Origin: an uncultured Anaerotruncus sp.
GTDB lineage: Bacteria > Bacillota > Clostridia > Oscillospirales > Ruminococcaceae
Assembly: GCF_902490045.1 (NCBI RefSeq)
Contig: NZ_CABUCJ010000049.1
Location: forward strand, 1-17,146
DNA length: 17,146 nucleotides
Reading direction: 5' to 3'
Shown here: in pieces, positions 1 through 8,254 of the stretch
Numbering within the stretch: position 1 is the stretch's first letter
How the letters are laid out: each line of letters opens with the position of its first letter
Translations under genes and position numbers: made by a program
The notes under the pieces: generated by a model
What the model was told of the DNA's origin: nothing
Databases searched by the model: none
The model's input: only the letters and a program-made list of their open reading frames with translations

Positions 1-3000
1 CCGGTCCCGCCGTTTTCGGGCGAAAAAATCGAGAGCAGGTTCTTCACCCGGTCATAGACGGGCGCCTCCGCACTGTCGATACGCAGGTAGGCCCCGGCGT
101 TTTTGCTGCGGGGCGCGGCGGGCCGGGCGGGTGCCTGCGGCGCACGGTCGCGGCGGGGCGCGCCCGAATAGCGGCCCGCCCCGGCCGGCGCGCCCTCGGG
201 CAGCGGCTCCCCGGGCGAAGCGGCGGCCTCGCAGATCAGCTTGGCGTCCTCCTCCTCGCGCATCGACACCCTGCCGCGCACGATCACGACGCTGCCCTCC
301 GCGAGCTTGTGGGAATACTGCGTAAGCACCTTCGGGAACACCAGCATCTCGATGCTGCCGCTCGTGTCCTCAAGCATGACGAACGCCATCATCTCACCGC
401 CGCGGGTCGATTTGAGCCGCTTGGAGGAGACGATCGCCGCGACGCGGACCGACGCGCCGTCCGATACCTGGCTCCCCCGCTCCTCGGCGTTCGAGATGTC
501 GGCGATCAGCGTGCAGCGCTCCTGCGCGATCATCTCGGCAAAGCGCGCCATCGGGTGGCCGCTGATATAGAGCCCCGTCGTCTCCTTCTCCATCGCGAGC
601 AGCTCGGAGGGCTCGTATTCCTCCACCTGCGGAAGCTGGTGGACGGATTTGATTCCCACGTCGGGGTTGTCGAAGAGGTTGATCTGCCCGGAGATGTTGC
701 GCTTGGCGGCCGCGTCGATGTCGTCGAGGACCGCCTCGACTCCCTCGAGCATGCTGTGGCGGTTTTTGCAGGCGCAGTCGAGCGCGCCCGATTTGATGAG
801 GCTTTCGACCGCGCGCTTGTTCGTCTCCTTGCCGTACATCCGCTCGCAGAAGTCGGAGAAGTCGAGGAAGGGGCCGTTCTCCTCCCGCTCTGCGATCAGC
901 TCGCGGATGCAGCCCCGGCCGATGTTCTTGACCGCGAGCAGCCCGAAGCGGATCGCGTCCCCGCTCACCGTGAAGCCCTCTCCGCTGATGTTGACGTCGG
1001 GGGGCAGCACCTTGATGCCCATGCGCCCGCACTCGCCGATATACTCGATGACCTTGTCGGTGTTGTCGAGCACGCTCGTGAGAAGCGCCGCCATGAATTC
1101 GCGCGGATAGTGGCATTTGAGGTAGGCCGTCTCGTAGGAGACGAAGGCGTAGGCCGCCGCGTGGGATTTGTTGAAGGCGTAGGAGGCGAACGAACTCATC
1201 TCGTCGAAGATCTCGTTCGCGGTCTCCCGGGGCACGCCGTTCGCCTGCGCGCCCGAAACGAAGACCTCCCGCTCCTTTTCCATCACGTCGTGCTTCTTCT
1301 TGGACATCGCGCGGCGCACGAGGTCGGCGCGCCCGTAGGAGTAGCCGCCGAGCGCGCGGCAGATCTGCATGACCTGCTCCTGGTAGACGATGCATCCGTA
1401 GGTGACGTCGAGGATCGGTTTCAAAAGCGGGTGCTTATAGGTGACGAGCTCGGGGTTGTGGCGGTTGCGGATGTAGGTGGGGATCGACTCCATCGGCCCC
1501 GGGCGGTAGAGGGAGATGACCGCGATCAAATCCTCGATCGATTCGGGGCCGAGCTGGGCGATCACGCTGCGCATGCCCGCGGACTCGAACTGGAAGACGC
1601 CGACGCACTGCCCCTTGGTGAGCATCGCGAAGGTGTCCGGGTCGTCGAGCGGGATGCCGTCGGCGCGAAAGCCGGGGGTGCGTTTGGCGGCCTCCTTTTC
1701 GGCGTAGCTGATGACGGTCAGCGTGCGCAGGCCGAGAAAGTCCATCTTGAGCAGCCCGAGCTCTTCGAGCGTCGTCATCGTGAACTGGGTGACCGGCATC
1801 GTCTCCTCCGCCTTGTAAAGCGGCACGTAGCTGTCCACCGGGTCGCGGGTGATGACGACGCCCGCCGCATGGGTGGAGGCGTGGCGGGGCATCCCCTCGA
1901 TCTTGCGCGCCATGTCGAGCAGCTCGGCGACCTTGGGGTCGCTCTCACGCATCTGTTTGAGGTCCGCCGAGACCGAAAGCGCCCGGTCGAGCGTCATTTT
2001 CAGCTCGTTCGGCACGAGCTTGGCGATCGCGTCCACCTGCTGGTAGGGGACGCCAAGCACCCGACCGACGTCGCGGATGGCCGCGCGCGCGGCCATCGTC
2101 CCGAAGGTGATGATCTGCGCGACGTGGTCCGCGCCGTACTTGCGCACGACGTAGTCGATGACCTCCTGCCGCCGCTCGTAACAGAAGTCGATGTCGAAGT
2201 CGGGCATACTGACCCGCTCGGGGTTCAAGAACCGCTCGAAGAGCAGGTTGTAGCGGATGGGGTCGATGCCGGTGATGCCGATGCAGTAGGCGGCGAGGCT
2301 TCCCGCGCCCGAACCGCGCCCCGGCCCCACCGGGATGCCGACCGATTTGGCGTAGTTGATGAAGTCGAAGACGATGAGGTAGTAGTCGACGTACCCCATC
2401 TTGATGATGACGTCCAGCTCGTATTCCAGCCGTTCCGCGACGGCCGCGTCGGGCTCTTCGCCGTAGTGGCGGCGCAGCCCCTCATAGCAGAGGCGCTTGA
2501 AGTAGGAGAGGTTGTCCTCCCCGCCCGGCGCGACGAAGAGCGGGAGTTTGGTGTTGCCGAACTCGAACTCGACGTTGCACATGTCCGCGATTTTGAGGGT
2601 GTTGTCGAGCGCGCCGGGGTAGTTCTGGAAAAGCTCGGCCATCTCGTCGCGGCTCTTGACGTAGAATTCCTCCGTCTCGAATTCGAGGTCGCCCGGCTCG
2701 TCCACCGTGGTGTTCGTCTGGATGCAGATGAGCACGCTCTGCATCTTGGCGTCCGCCCGTTCGATGTAGTGGGCGTCGTTGGTGGCGACAAGCCCGATGC
2801 CCGTCTCCCTGGAGAGCCGCAGCAGGTCGGGCAGGATCTGTTCCTGCAGCCGGATGCCGTGGTTCTGGATTTCGATGTAGTAGTTCCCCTCGCCGAAGAC
2901 GTTTTGGTACCAGAGCGCCGTCTCCCTGGCGCGGTCGTAGTCCCCCGCGGCGAGCATCCGGGGGATCTCCCCCGCGAGGCAGGCAGACAGGCAGACGAGC

Positions 3001-3392
3001 CCCTCGTGGTACTCCTCGAGCAGGTCATGGTCGACGCGCGGCTTGGAATAGAAGCCCTCGACAAACCCGGCGGACACCATCTTGATCAGGTTCTGGTAGC
3101 CGGTGTTGTCCTTGCAGAGCAGCACGAGGTGGTAGGGGGAGCTGTCGACCTTGTGCTGTTTATCGAAGCGGGTGCGCGGCGCGACATAGACCTCGCACCC
3201 GATAATCGGCTTGACGCCCGCCTTTTTGGCGGCCTTGTAAAAGTCGATCGCGCCGAACATCACGCCGTGGTCGGTGATCGCCACGGACGACTGCCCGAGC
3301 GCCTTGACCCGCTCGACCAGCCGTTCGATCCGGCAGGCGCCGTCGAGCAGGCTGTATTCGGTATGTACGTGCAGATGCGCAAAATCAGCCAT
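1..3392 (-). CDS. dnaE: DNA polymerase III alpha subunit DnaE (3' end truncated by window edge)
   Basis: Replicative DNA polymerase of the C family. About 1130 residues are visible; the last ones lie outside the window. An N-terminal PHP domain (about residues 1-270) starts with the H-L-H-V-H motif (H8, H10) and keeps D41-H42, E67, H88, C138 and the D206-x-H208 pair, so its metal site looks intact. The palm carries M-P-D-F-D-I-D-F at 396-403, with catalytic aspartates D400 and D402, and D551 in K-M-D-F-L-G-L-R. Fingers and HhH regions follow, then an OB fold at about 980-1055. A Pro/Ala/Arg-rich linker of about 45 residues leads into the conserved C-terminal tail. The ATG at 3392 is preceded by a GGGGGA ribosome site and begins the family's usual N-terminus. 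It is the last visible gene of the hprK operon, 34 bp after the YbjQ-like gene. Firmicutes normally also have PolC, so DnaE here probably extends primers or works on the lagging strand (inference). Confidence 0.97.
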   Translation of the reverse strand, partial: MADFAHLHVHTEYSLLDGACRIERLVERVKALGQSSVAITDHGVMFGAIDFYKAAKKAGVKPIIGCEVYVAPRTRFDKQHKVDSSPYHLVLLCKDNTGYQNLIKMVSAGFVEGFYSKPRVDHDLLEEYHEGLVCLSACLAGEIPRMLAAGDYDRARETALWYQNVFGEGNYYIEIQNHGIRLQEQILPDLLRLSRETGIGLVATNDAHYIERADAKMQSVLICIQTNTTVDEPGDLEFETEEFYVKSRDEMAELFQNYPGALDNTLKIADMCNVEFEFGNTKLPLFVAPGGEDNLSYFKRLCYEGLRRHYGEEPDAAVAERLEYELDVIIKMGYVDYYLIVFDFINYAKSVGIPVGPGRGSGAGSLAAYCIGITGIDPIRYNLLFERFLNPERVSMPDFDIDFCYERRQEVIDYVVRKYGADHVAQIITFGTMAARAAIRDVGRVLGVPYQQVDAIAKLVPNELKMTLDRALSVSADLKQMRESDPKVAELLDMARKIEGMPRHASTHAAGVVITRDPVDSYVPLYKAEETMPVTQFTMTTLEELGLLKMDFLGLRTLTVISYAEKEAAKRTPGFRADGIPLDDPDTFAMLTKGQCVGVFQFESAGMRSVIAQLGPESIEDLIAVISLYRPGPMESIPTYIRNRHNPELVTYKHPLLKPILDVTYGCIVYQEQVMQICRALGGYSYGRADLVRRAMSKKKHDVMEKEREVFVSGAQANGVPRETANEIFDEMSSFASYAFNKSHAAAYAFVSYETAYLKCHYPREFMAALLTSVLDNTDKVIEYIGECGRMGIKVLPPDVNISGEGFTVSGDAIRFGLLAVKNIGRGCIRELIAEREENGPFLDFSDFCERMYGKETNKRAVESLIKSGALDCACKNRHSMLEGVEAVLDDIDAAAKRNISGQINLFDNPDVGIKSVHQLPQVEEYEPSELLAMEKETTGLYISGHPMARFAEMIAQERCTLIADISNAEERGSQVSDGASVRVAAIVSSKRLKSTRGGEMMAFVMLEDTSGSIEMLVFPKVLTQYSHKLAEGSVVIVRGRVSMREEEDAKLICEAAASPGEPLPEGAPAGAGRYSGAPRRDRAPQAPARPAAPRSKNAGAYLRIDSAEAPVYDRVKNLLSIFSPENGGT

Positions 3393-3426
3393 TTTCCGTT
3401 CCCCCTTCGCCCGATTTTTTCCCGCC

Positions 3427-3747
3427 CTAACCGAGCCGCACGGCGGTGCCCGACGCGGTCACCATGAGCATGCCGTTGTTCGCGCCGAGCACCTCGTAGT
3501 CCACGTCGACGCCGACGACCGCGTCGGCTCCGAGCGCCCGCGCGCGCTCCTCCAGTTCCCGCATCGCTTCCTCGCGCGCCCGGAGCAGCTCCTCCTCGTA
3601 GGTCCCGGAGCGGCCTCCGAAAAAGTTGGAGAGCCCGGCGGTAAAGTCCTTGATGAAATCGACGCCCGCAATGACCTCGCCGAACACGATTCCCTGGTAT
3701 TCCGTAATATTTTTCCCTTCCACCGAAGGGGTCGTCGTCAGAATCAT
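3427..3747 (-). CDS. YbjQ/UPF0145 family protein (heavy-metal-binding-domain-like)
   Basis: A 106-residue protein of the YbjQ_1 family (Pfam PF01906 by recognition). The family forms small pentameric alpha/beta assemblies of unknown physiological role; the 'heavy-metal-binding' label is historical. Recognisable parts are the N-terminal T-T-P-S-V-E-G-K and G-I-V-F-G-E-V, the central A-G-V-D-F-I-K-D and F-F-G-G-R-S-G-T-Y-E-E-E-L, a long charged helix, and A-L-G-A-D-A-V-V-G-V-D-V-D-Y near the end. No signal peptide or membrane segment is present, so it should be cytosolic. The start at 3747 gives full family length, and its ATG overlaps the whiA stop (ATGA, 3744-3747), which indicates translational coupling. 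An open frame extends upstream into whiA, but that part is a shadow of whiA. Family is near certain; function is unknown. Confidence 0.9.
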   Translation of the reverse strand: MILTTTPSVEGKNITEYQGIVFGEVIAGVDFIKDFTAGLSNFFGGRSGTYEEELLRAREEAMRELEERARALGADAVVGVDVDYEVLGANNGMLMVTASGTAVRLG

Positions 3748-4679
3748 TTCTCTTCCTCCCTGTGCTCCTTTTTGCGAAGCTCCGCGGCGTATTCGGAAAT
3801 CCGACGCAGACGGTGGTTGACGCCCGAGCGTGAAATCGGGCTCGTAAGCGCCTGTCCCAGCTCCCGCAGGGACATGTCCGGATTTTGCAGCCGCAGGCGC
3901 GCGAGCTCCCGCAGCTCCTCGTCGAGCGCACCGACGCCCCCCGACGCTTCGATCAGCCGGATGTCCTCGATCTGGGCAAGCGCGGCGTTGACCGTCTTGG
4001 AGATGTTGGCCGTCTCGCAGTTGGTGGCGCGGTTGACGCGGTTGCGCAGCTCCTTGACGATCTTGACCTCCATCAGCTCGAGCGACGACTTGGGCGCGCC
4101 GAGATAGGTGAGCAGGTCCTCGATGTTTTCGCTCTCCTTGTAGTAGAGCAGGTAGTCGTTGCGGCGGACGGTGCGCTTGGGCGGCGCGAGAACTTCCGCG
4201 AGCAGCGCCGCCAAATCGTCCGCGAGCGGCTGGTGCTGGGTCGCAAATTCGACGCGGTACCCCTTTTCCGGGTCGGACACCGCGCCACACGCCAGAAACG
4301 CCCCGCTCAGGAAGGCGGCGGCCTCCTCCTCGGGGACCCACGCGAAGTCGATGCGGCGGGGGTCCTCCCCCGCCCTGCAGCCGAAGCGGGAGAGCACGGC
4401 GACCCGGTCGGAGAAGCTGTCCACCGTCACGAGGTAGACGCTCCGGCGGTCCTTGCGCTTGACCTCCCGCAGGGTGATGCTGCCCCCCAGCCCCACCAGG
4501 TCGGAGATGCTGTCCGCGTAGAGGCGCGCGACGAATTTGTGTTCGGTGTGGAGCGAGATCTCCTCCGGCCCGAACGCGCGTCCAAACAGCAAAAGGCCGT
4601 AGGCGAGCGCCCCCCTGCGGCGCTGGCGAAACGGCCTGTTATTGCAGATTTCACTTTTGATGCGGTAGGCAAACGACAT
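3744..4679 (-). CDS. whiA: DNA-binding protein WhiA
   Basis: A 311-residue WhiA, of normal family length. In Streptomyces WhiA is a sporulation regulator; in Bacillus it binds DNA and affects cell division and chromosome segregation. The N-terminal half is the degenerate LAGLIDADG homing-endonuclease-like fold: F-L-S-G-A-F-L-A-C-G-A-V-S-D-P-E-K-G-Y at 123-141 and R-R-N-D-Y-L-L-Y-Y-K at about 172-181. The conserved N-R-x-x-N-C-E-T-A-N-I-S-K-T segment spans about 216-229. A helix-turn-helix at about 255-295 ends in S-R-S-G-V-N-H-R-L-R-R-I. Endonuclease activity is not expected, as this clade lacks it. The start codon lies 2 bp after the rapZ stop, with an AAGGAG ribosome site running into the rapZ stop codon. 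The rapZ-whiA pair is widely conserved in Firmicutes and Actinobacteria. The 3' end overlaps the next gene by 4 bp. Confidence 0.97.
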   Translation of the reverse strand: MSFAYRIKSEICNNRPFRQRRRGALAYGLLLFGRAFGPEEISLHTEHKFVARLYADSISDLVGLGGSITLREVKRKDRRSVYLVTVDSFSDRVAVLSRFGCRAGEDPRRIDFAWVPEEEAAAFLSGAFLACGAVSDPEKGYRVEFATQHQPLADDLAALLAEVLAPPKRTVRRNDYLLYYKESENIEDLLTYLGAPKSSLELMEVKIVKELRNRVNRATNCETANISKTVNAALAQIEDIRLIEASGGVGALDEELRELARLRLQNPDMSLRELGQALTSPISRSGVNHRLRRISEYAAELRKKEHREEEK

Positions 4680-4681
4680 GG

Positions 4682-5548
4682 CTACTCCTTGCGCTTGGCG
4701 ATATCCCGGTGGGTCACGGTGCTGCGCACCTTCTGTTCCTGCATGTGCTCCTCCAGAAGCTGCGCGAAGACCACCGAACGGTGCTTTCCGCCCGTGCAGC
4801 CGACCGCGATGGTGAGCTGGGTCTTCCCCTCGTCCCGGTAGAGGGGAAGCAGGTAGTCGACGAGGTCGAACAGCTTGGGAATCAGCTTCTGCGCCTGCTC
4901 CCACTTGAGGACGTACTCCCGTACCGGCCCGTCGAGGCCGGTCAGGTTCTTGAGCTCGGGCACGTAGAAGGGGTTCGGCAGGCAGCGCACGTCGAAGACG
5001 AGGTCCGCCTCCTTGGGCAGGCCGAATTTAAAGCCGAAGGACATACAGTTGACGAGCATCGCCTGGTTTTTGTCGTCGAGGAAGATGCCGACCACCTTTT
5101 CCCGCAGCTGGTTGACCGAGAGGTAGGTGGTATCGATCACATAGTCGGCGCACTCCCGCAGCCGGGAGAGCAGCCGCCGTTCCTCCGCGATCGCCTCTTC
5201 GATCGAGGTGTTTTCGTCGTCCATCAGCGGGTGGGTGCGGCGGGTCTCCTTATAGCGCTGGATGAGCGTCGCGTCCTCGCAGTCGAGAAAAAGGGTCTCA
5301 AAGCCGCTTGACGCCTCCAAGAACTCCTCGATCCCCTCGAAGATGTCCCCGAAAATTTCCCGGCTGCGCGCGTCGATGACAAGCGCGACCTTATCCACCT
5401 TATCCCCCGCCTGGAGGCACAGGTCGGTAAAGGATTTGACCATCTTGGGCGGAAGATTGTCGACACAGTAGTAGCCGATATCCTCCATGGCCGCGATCGC
5501 GCGGGACTTTCCCGAACCGGACATGCCGGTGATGATTACAAATTCCAT
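4682..5548 (-). CDS. rapZ: RapZ/YvcJ nucleotide-binding protein
   Basis: A 288-residue RapZ-family P-loop protein (YvcJ in Bacillus). In Escherichia coli RapZ is an RNA-binding adaptor that controls glucosamine-6-phosphate synthase through small RNAs. In Bacillus YvcJ hydrolyses nucleotides and is linked to competence and carbon metabolism; its ligand in Clostridia is not established. Walker A is G-M-S-G-S-G-K-S at 8-15. V-A-L-V-I-D-A-R-S-R at about 54-63 is the conserved strand with D59, and F-L-D-C-E-D-A-T at 87-94 is diagnostic. The C-terminal domain has the invariant G-C-T-G-G-K-H-R-S-V at 250-259. An AAGGAAG ribosome site precedes the ATG at 5548. Its position between murB and whiA fits the usual Firmicutes arrangement and places it beside cell-wall precursor synthesis. 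Confidence 0.97.
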   Translation of the reverse strand: MEFVIITGMSGSGKSRAIAAMEDIGYYCVDNLPPKMVKSFTDLCLQAGDKVDKVALVIDARSREIFGDIFEGIEEFLEASSGFETLFLDCEDATLIQRYKETRRTHPLMDDENTSIEEAIAEERRLLSRLRECADYVIDTTYLSVNQLREKVVGIFLDDKNQAMLVNCMSFGFKFGLPKEADLVFDVRCLPNPFYVPELKNLTGLDGPVREYVLKWEQAQKLIPKLFDLVDYLLPLYRDEGKTQLTIAVGCTGGKHRSVVFAQLLEEHMQEQKVRSTVTHRDIAKRKE

Positions 5549-5561
5549 AGGCTTCCTTTTC

Positions 5562-5578
5562 CGCCCGCCAGGCGGGCG
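5562..5578. repeat. Short perfect palindrome in the murB-rapZ gap
   Basis: Two 8-bp arms (CGCCCGCC and GGCGGGCG) around a single central A, in the 33-bp space between the murB stop and the rapZ start. In RNA it could form a 7-bp GC-only stem with a 3-nt loop just upstream of the rapZ ribosome site. No U-run follows on either strand, so it is not an intrinsic terminator. It could act as an mRNA processing or stability element, or be chance in GC-rich DNA. Confidence 0.5.
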
Positions 5579-5581
5579 CTC

Positions 5582-6490
5582 TCAGAGCAGTTTGATTTCA
5601 CATTCGAGCGTGTAGCCGGTCTGTTCCAGCACTTCCTTTTTGACCAGTTCGACGAGCGCGAGCACGTCGCGGCAGGTGGCGTTCTGGTAGTTGATGACGA
5701 AACCCGCGTGTTTTTCGCTCACCATCGCGCCGCCCACCCGGCGGCCCTTGAGCCCGCACCGGTCGATGAGCGCCGACGCGTAGGAACCCTCCGGGCGTTT
5801 GAAGGTGCTGCCGCCGCTCGGGTATTCGAGCGGCTGCTTCTGCTTCCTGCGCGCCATGAGGTCGTCCATTCTGGCGCGGATGGCGGCGGGGTCGCCCCTT
5901 TGGAGACGGAAGACCGCAGCGGTGACGAGATGCCCGGGGCGGCTCGTAAACCAGCTGTGCCGGTAGGAGAGCTCCAGCTCCGCGGCGTCTAAGACGCGCT
6001 CCCCTCCGTCGGGCGTGAGGCAGCGGACGCTTTCGAGCACATCCTTCATCTCGCCGCCGTAGGCGCCCGCGTTCATGCAGACCGCGCCCCCCACGCTGCC
6101 GGGGATGCCGTAGGCGAATTCCAGCCCCGACAGCCCCTGCTGCCACGCGAAGACGCAGAGCGCCGTCAGGCTCGAGCCCGCGGGACAGAAGATCGTCTCC
6201 GGGCCTTGCAGGCGGGGCTTTGCGGCCTGTTCGTCGAGGGAGAGCACCGCGCCCCGGACGCCCTCGTCCGAGACGAGCAGGTCGGACCCCCTGCCGATGA
6301 TCGAGAGCGGAACGCCCAGCTCCCCCGCCCGCCGCAGGACCTTTGCGGCCGTCTCGGCGTCCTCCGGGCGGACCAGCAGATCCGCCGGTCCCCCGATTTT
6401 AAACGACGTGTGCCTGGACATCGGTTCGTCCGCAAGACAGGCGCACCCGATCGATTCGCAGTACGCCCGCAGCTCGTGTATCCCGCTCAT
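5582..6490 (-). CDS. murB: UDP-N-acetylenolpyruvoylglucosamine reductase MurB
   Basis: A 302-residue FAD flavoenzyme that reduces UDP-GlcNAc-enolpyruvate to UDP-MurNAc with NADPH, the second committed step of peptidoglycan precursor synthesis in the cytosol. FAD-binding signatures are T-S-F-K-I-G-G-P-A-D at 28-37, G-R-G-S-D-L-L-V at 66-73 and I-P-G-S-V-G-G-A-V-C-M-N-A-G-A-Y at 129-144. The substrate side shows S-Y-R-H-S-W-F at 175-181. The proton donor is S228 in P-S-G-G-S-T-F-K-R-P, and the late glutamate is E298 in E-C-E-I-K. Length and the G-S-T-F-K motif make it a type II MurB, the Gram-positive type. The ATG at 6490 sits behind a perfect AGGAGG. The gene lies 16 bp downstream of the ROK kinase gene. 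Confidence 0.98.
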   Translation of the reverse strand: MSGIHELRAYCESIGCACLADEPMSRHTSFKIGGPADLLVRPEDAETAAKVLRRAGELGVPLSIIGRGSDLLVSDEGVRGAVLSLDEQAAKPRLQGPETIFCPAGSSLTALCVFAWQQGLSGLEFAYGIPGSVGGAVCMNAGAYGGEMKDVLESVRCLTPDGGERVLDAAELELSYRHSWFTSRPGHLVTAAVFRLQRGDPAAIRARMDDLMARRKQKQPLEYPSGGSTFKRPEGSYASALIDRCGLKGRRVGGAMVSEKHAGFVINYQNATCRDVLALVELVKKEVLEQTGYTLECEIKLL

Positions 6491-6506
6491 GAAGCCTCCT
6501 GGAAAA

Positions 6507-7466
6507 TCATTTGTATTGTTTGCCGAGCAGCGCCGCGCCGATGATGCCCGCGTCGTTGCCGAGCTTCGCCTTGATGATCTGCGAGCAGTTGTTGGGGTCG
6601 TAGTTGAAGGTCTGCGGATAGGCGCGCTCCCGCATCGGGCCGAAAAGGGTCTCCCCCTCCTTGCTGATGCCGCCGCCGATGACGACCGCCTGCGGCTGGA
6701 AGAGGTTGATGATGCCGCTCACCGCGTAGGCGAGGTAGTCGATATACTGGTCGACGACCGCCTTGCCTGCCTCGTCTCCCGCGCGCATCGCGTCGAACGC
6801 GGTGCGGCCGCTCACCTTGTCGAGGCTACCCTCCGCGAGCTCCCACATCTTGGATTTCGCGTTGAGCTGCATCGATTCGCGAGTGATGCGGATGAGCCCG
6901 GTCACCGCACAGTAGGACTCGATGCAGCCGCGGCGGCCGCAGGTGCAGGGCACGCCCTGGTAAACCATGCCGATGTGCCCGAGCTCCGCGCCCTTGTAGT
7001 TGAAGCCCGACTGGATTTTTCCGTCGATGACGATGCCGCCGCCCACCCCGGTGCCGAGCGTGATCAGGACGACCGAATCGAGCCCCTCGGCCGCGCCGGC
7101 CATCAGCTCGCCGTACGCCGCGGCGTTTGCGTCGTTTTCAACGTAAACCTTCTTGCCGAGCCGTTCGGCGACGAGCATCCCCAGCGGGGTGTCGTGGAAG
7201 CCGAGGTTCGCCGCGAGGCCCACCATGCCCGTTTCGGGGTTCACGGTGCCGGGCGTCCCGACGCCCACCCAAGCGACCTCGTCGAAGGTGACGCCCGCGT
7301 TCTCAACCGCCCGGCGCGCGGTCGCCGCCATGTCGTCGGCAATCTCCTCAGCCGGGTGGAACGCCTTGGTCTTTTCATTGGCACGGCCGACAATCTGGCG
7401 GTTTTCATCCACCACGCCGACGGCGATGTTGGTGCCGCCCAGATCGATTCCCACGTAATAACTCAT
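6507..7466 (-). CDS. ROK-family sugar kinase, probable glucokinase
   Basis: A 319-residue ROK kinase, most likely glucokinase (ATP plus glucose to glucose 6-phosphate), cytosolic. The ATP-binding motif is D-L-G-G-T-N-I-A-V-G at 8-17. The catalytic base should be D112 in E-N-D-A-N-A-A-A-Y-G-E. The second phosphate-binding loop is L-G-T-G-V-G-G-G at 137-144. The zinc site is complete: H164 in E-L-G-H-I-G-M, and C174, C176 and C181 in C-T-C-G-R-R-G-C-I-E. There is no N-terminal helix-turn-helix, so it is an enzyme rather than a ROK repressor. The start at 7466 has a GGGAGAG ribosome site and is chosen over an upstream in-frame extension that runs into the PHP gene. Substrate could instead be N-acetylglucosamine, N-acetylmannosamine or fructose; the sequence alone does not decide. 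Its place in the hprK operon suggests a role in glucose entry and carbon signalling (inference). Confidence 0.9.
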   Translation of the reverse strand: MSYYVGIDLGGTNIAVGVVDENRQIVGRANEKTKAFHPAEEIADDMAATARRAVENAGVTFDEVAWVGVGTPGTVNPETGMVGLAANLGFHDTPLGMLVAERLGKKVYVENDANAAAYGELMAGAAEGLDSVVLITLGTGVGGGIVIDGKIQSGFNYKGAELGHIGMVYQGVPCTCGRRGCIESYCAVTGLIRITRESMQLNAKSKMWELAEGSLDKVSGRTAFDAMRAGDEAGKAVVDQYIDYLAYAVSGIINLFQPQAVVIGGGISKEGETLFGPMRERAYPQTFNYDPNNCSQIIKAKLGNDAGIIGAALLGKQYK

Positions 7467-7507
7467 CGTATGCTCTCCCTTTCCTCTTGATGTCCTCCTG
7501 ATGGCTT

Positions 7508-8233
7508 TTATAAAAGCGGACGTCCGCTCTTTTCCCGCGCGAGCGCCAGAAACCGCTCGTAATCGGCGTTCATCACAAGCTCCTCCGGAAAGCCGATCTC
7601 CTCCAGCATTTCGACCGCCGCGCCGACATTGCCGATCTGGGTGAAGAAGTGCGCGTCCGAGCTGCACACCACCCGCACCCCATATTTTTTGCAGCTCTCC
7701 GCGATCTTCCGGCAGTTTTCCGCCGAGCCGGGCCTGCATTCAAAGGAGTGGGCGTTGATCTCGACGATCTTGCCGTTTTCGGCGAACGCCTTCACGACGG
7801 TGTCCACGTCGAACCAGTAGCGCTCATCCCCCGCGTGGCCGATCACGTCGACGAGGGGGTTCCTCGCGACCGCGAGCCAGCCGGCGGTGTGCTCCTCCTC
7901 GGCGGCGGGCGCGAGACAGTTGACATGGTAGGAGGCGATCACCCAGTCGAGCCGCGCGAGCTTGCGGTCGGGCAGGTCGAGCCCCCCTTCGTAATCGATG
8001 ATATTCGTCTCCGCGCCCTTGAGGACGACGACCCCCTCCATCACGTCGGGGATCACCTTCGGCAGGTTGCTGAAAAACATCCCGCCCGGCGCGCCCTCCA
8101 TCGCCGGGCAGTGCTCGGTGACGCAGAGAAACCGGAGTCCGGTGCGCGCGGCGTATTGCACGTTCTCCTGGACGGTGCTGAACGCGTGGTCGCACGCGAC
8201 GGTGTGGCTGTGGGTTTCCGCGATGATCTGCAT
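7508..8233 (-). CDS. PHP-domain phosphoesterase, YcdX-like
   Basis: A 241-residue stand-alone PHP protein, close in length to E. coli YcdX (a phosphatase with three metal ions). All expected metal ligands are visible: H8 and H10 (T-H-S-H), H16, H41 (T-E-H), E75, H103 (S-Y-H), H133 (I-G-H-A-G-D), D193 and H195 (S-S-D-A-H). No signal peptide is present, so it should be cytosolic. The physiological substrate is unknown; histidinol phosphatase is a sister activity, but no his genes are nearby. The ATG at 8233 has an AAAGGAA ribosome site and lies 21 bp after the hprK stop. The product ends 41 bp before the ROK kinase start, so co-transcription is very likely. Confidence 0.88.
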   Translation of the reverse strand: MQIIAETHSHTVACDHAFSTVQENVQYAARTGLRFLCVTEHCPAMEGAPGGMFFSNLPKVIPDVMEGVVVLKGAETNIIDYEGGLDLPDRKLARLDWVIASYHVNCLAPAAEEEHTAGWLAVARNPLVDVIGHAGDERYWFDVDTVVKAFAENGKIVEINAHSFECRPGSAENCRKIAESCKKYGVRVVCSSDAHFFTQIGNVGAAVEMLEEIGFPEELVMNADYERFLALAREKSGRPLL

Positions 8234-8254
8234 GCAGTCAGGTTCCTTTCCGGA

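Noticed and set aside
309..3467. Very long plus-strand open frame of 1052 codons
   Set aside because: It lies antisense to dnaE, has low-complexity Arg/Val/Asp/Leu-rich content and no recognisable domain. It arises because GC-rich codon use in dnaE leaves few stops on the opposite strand.
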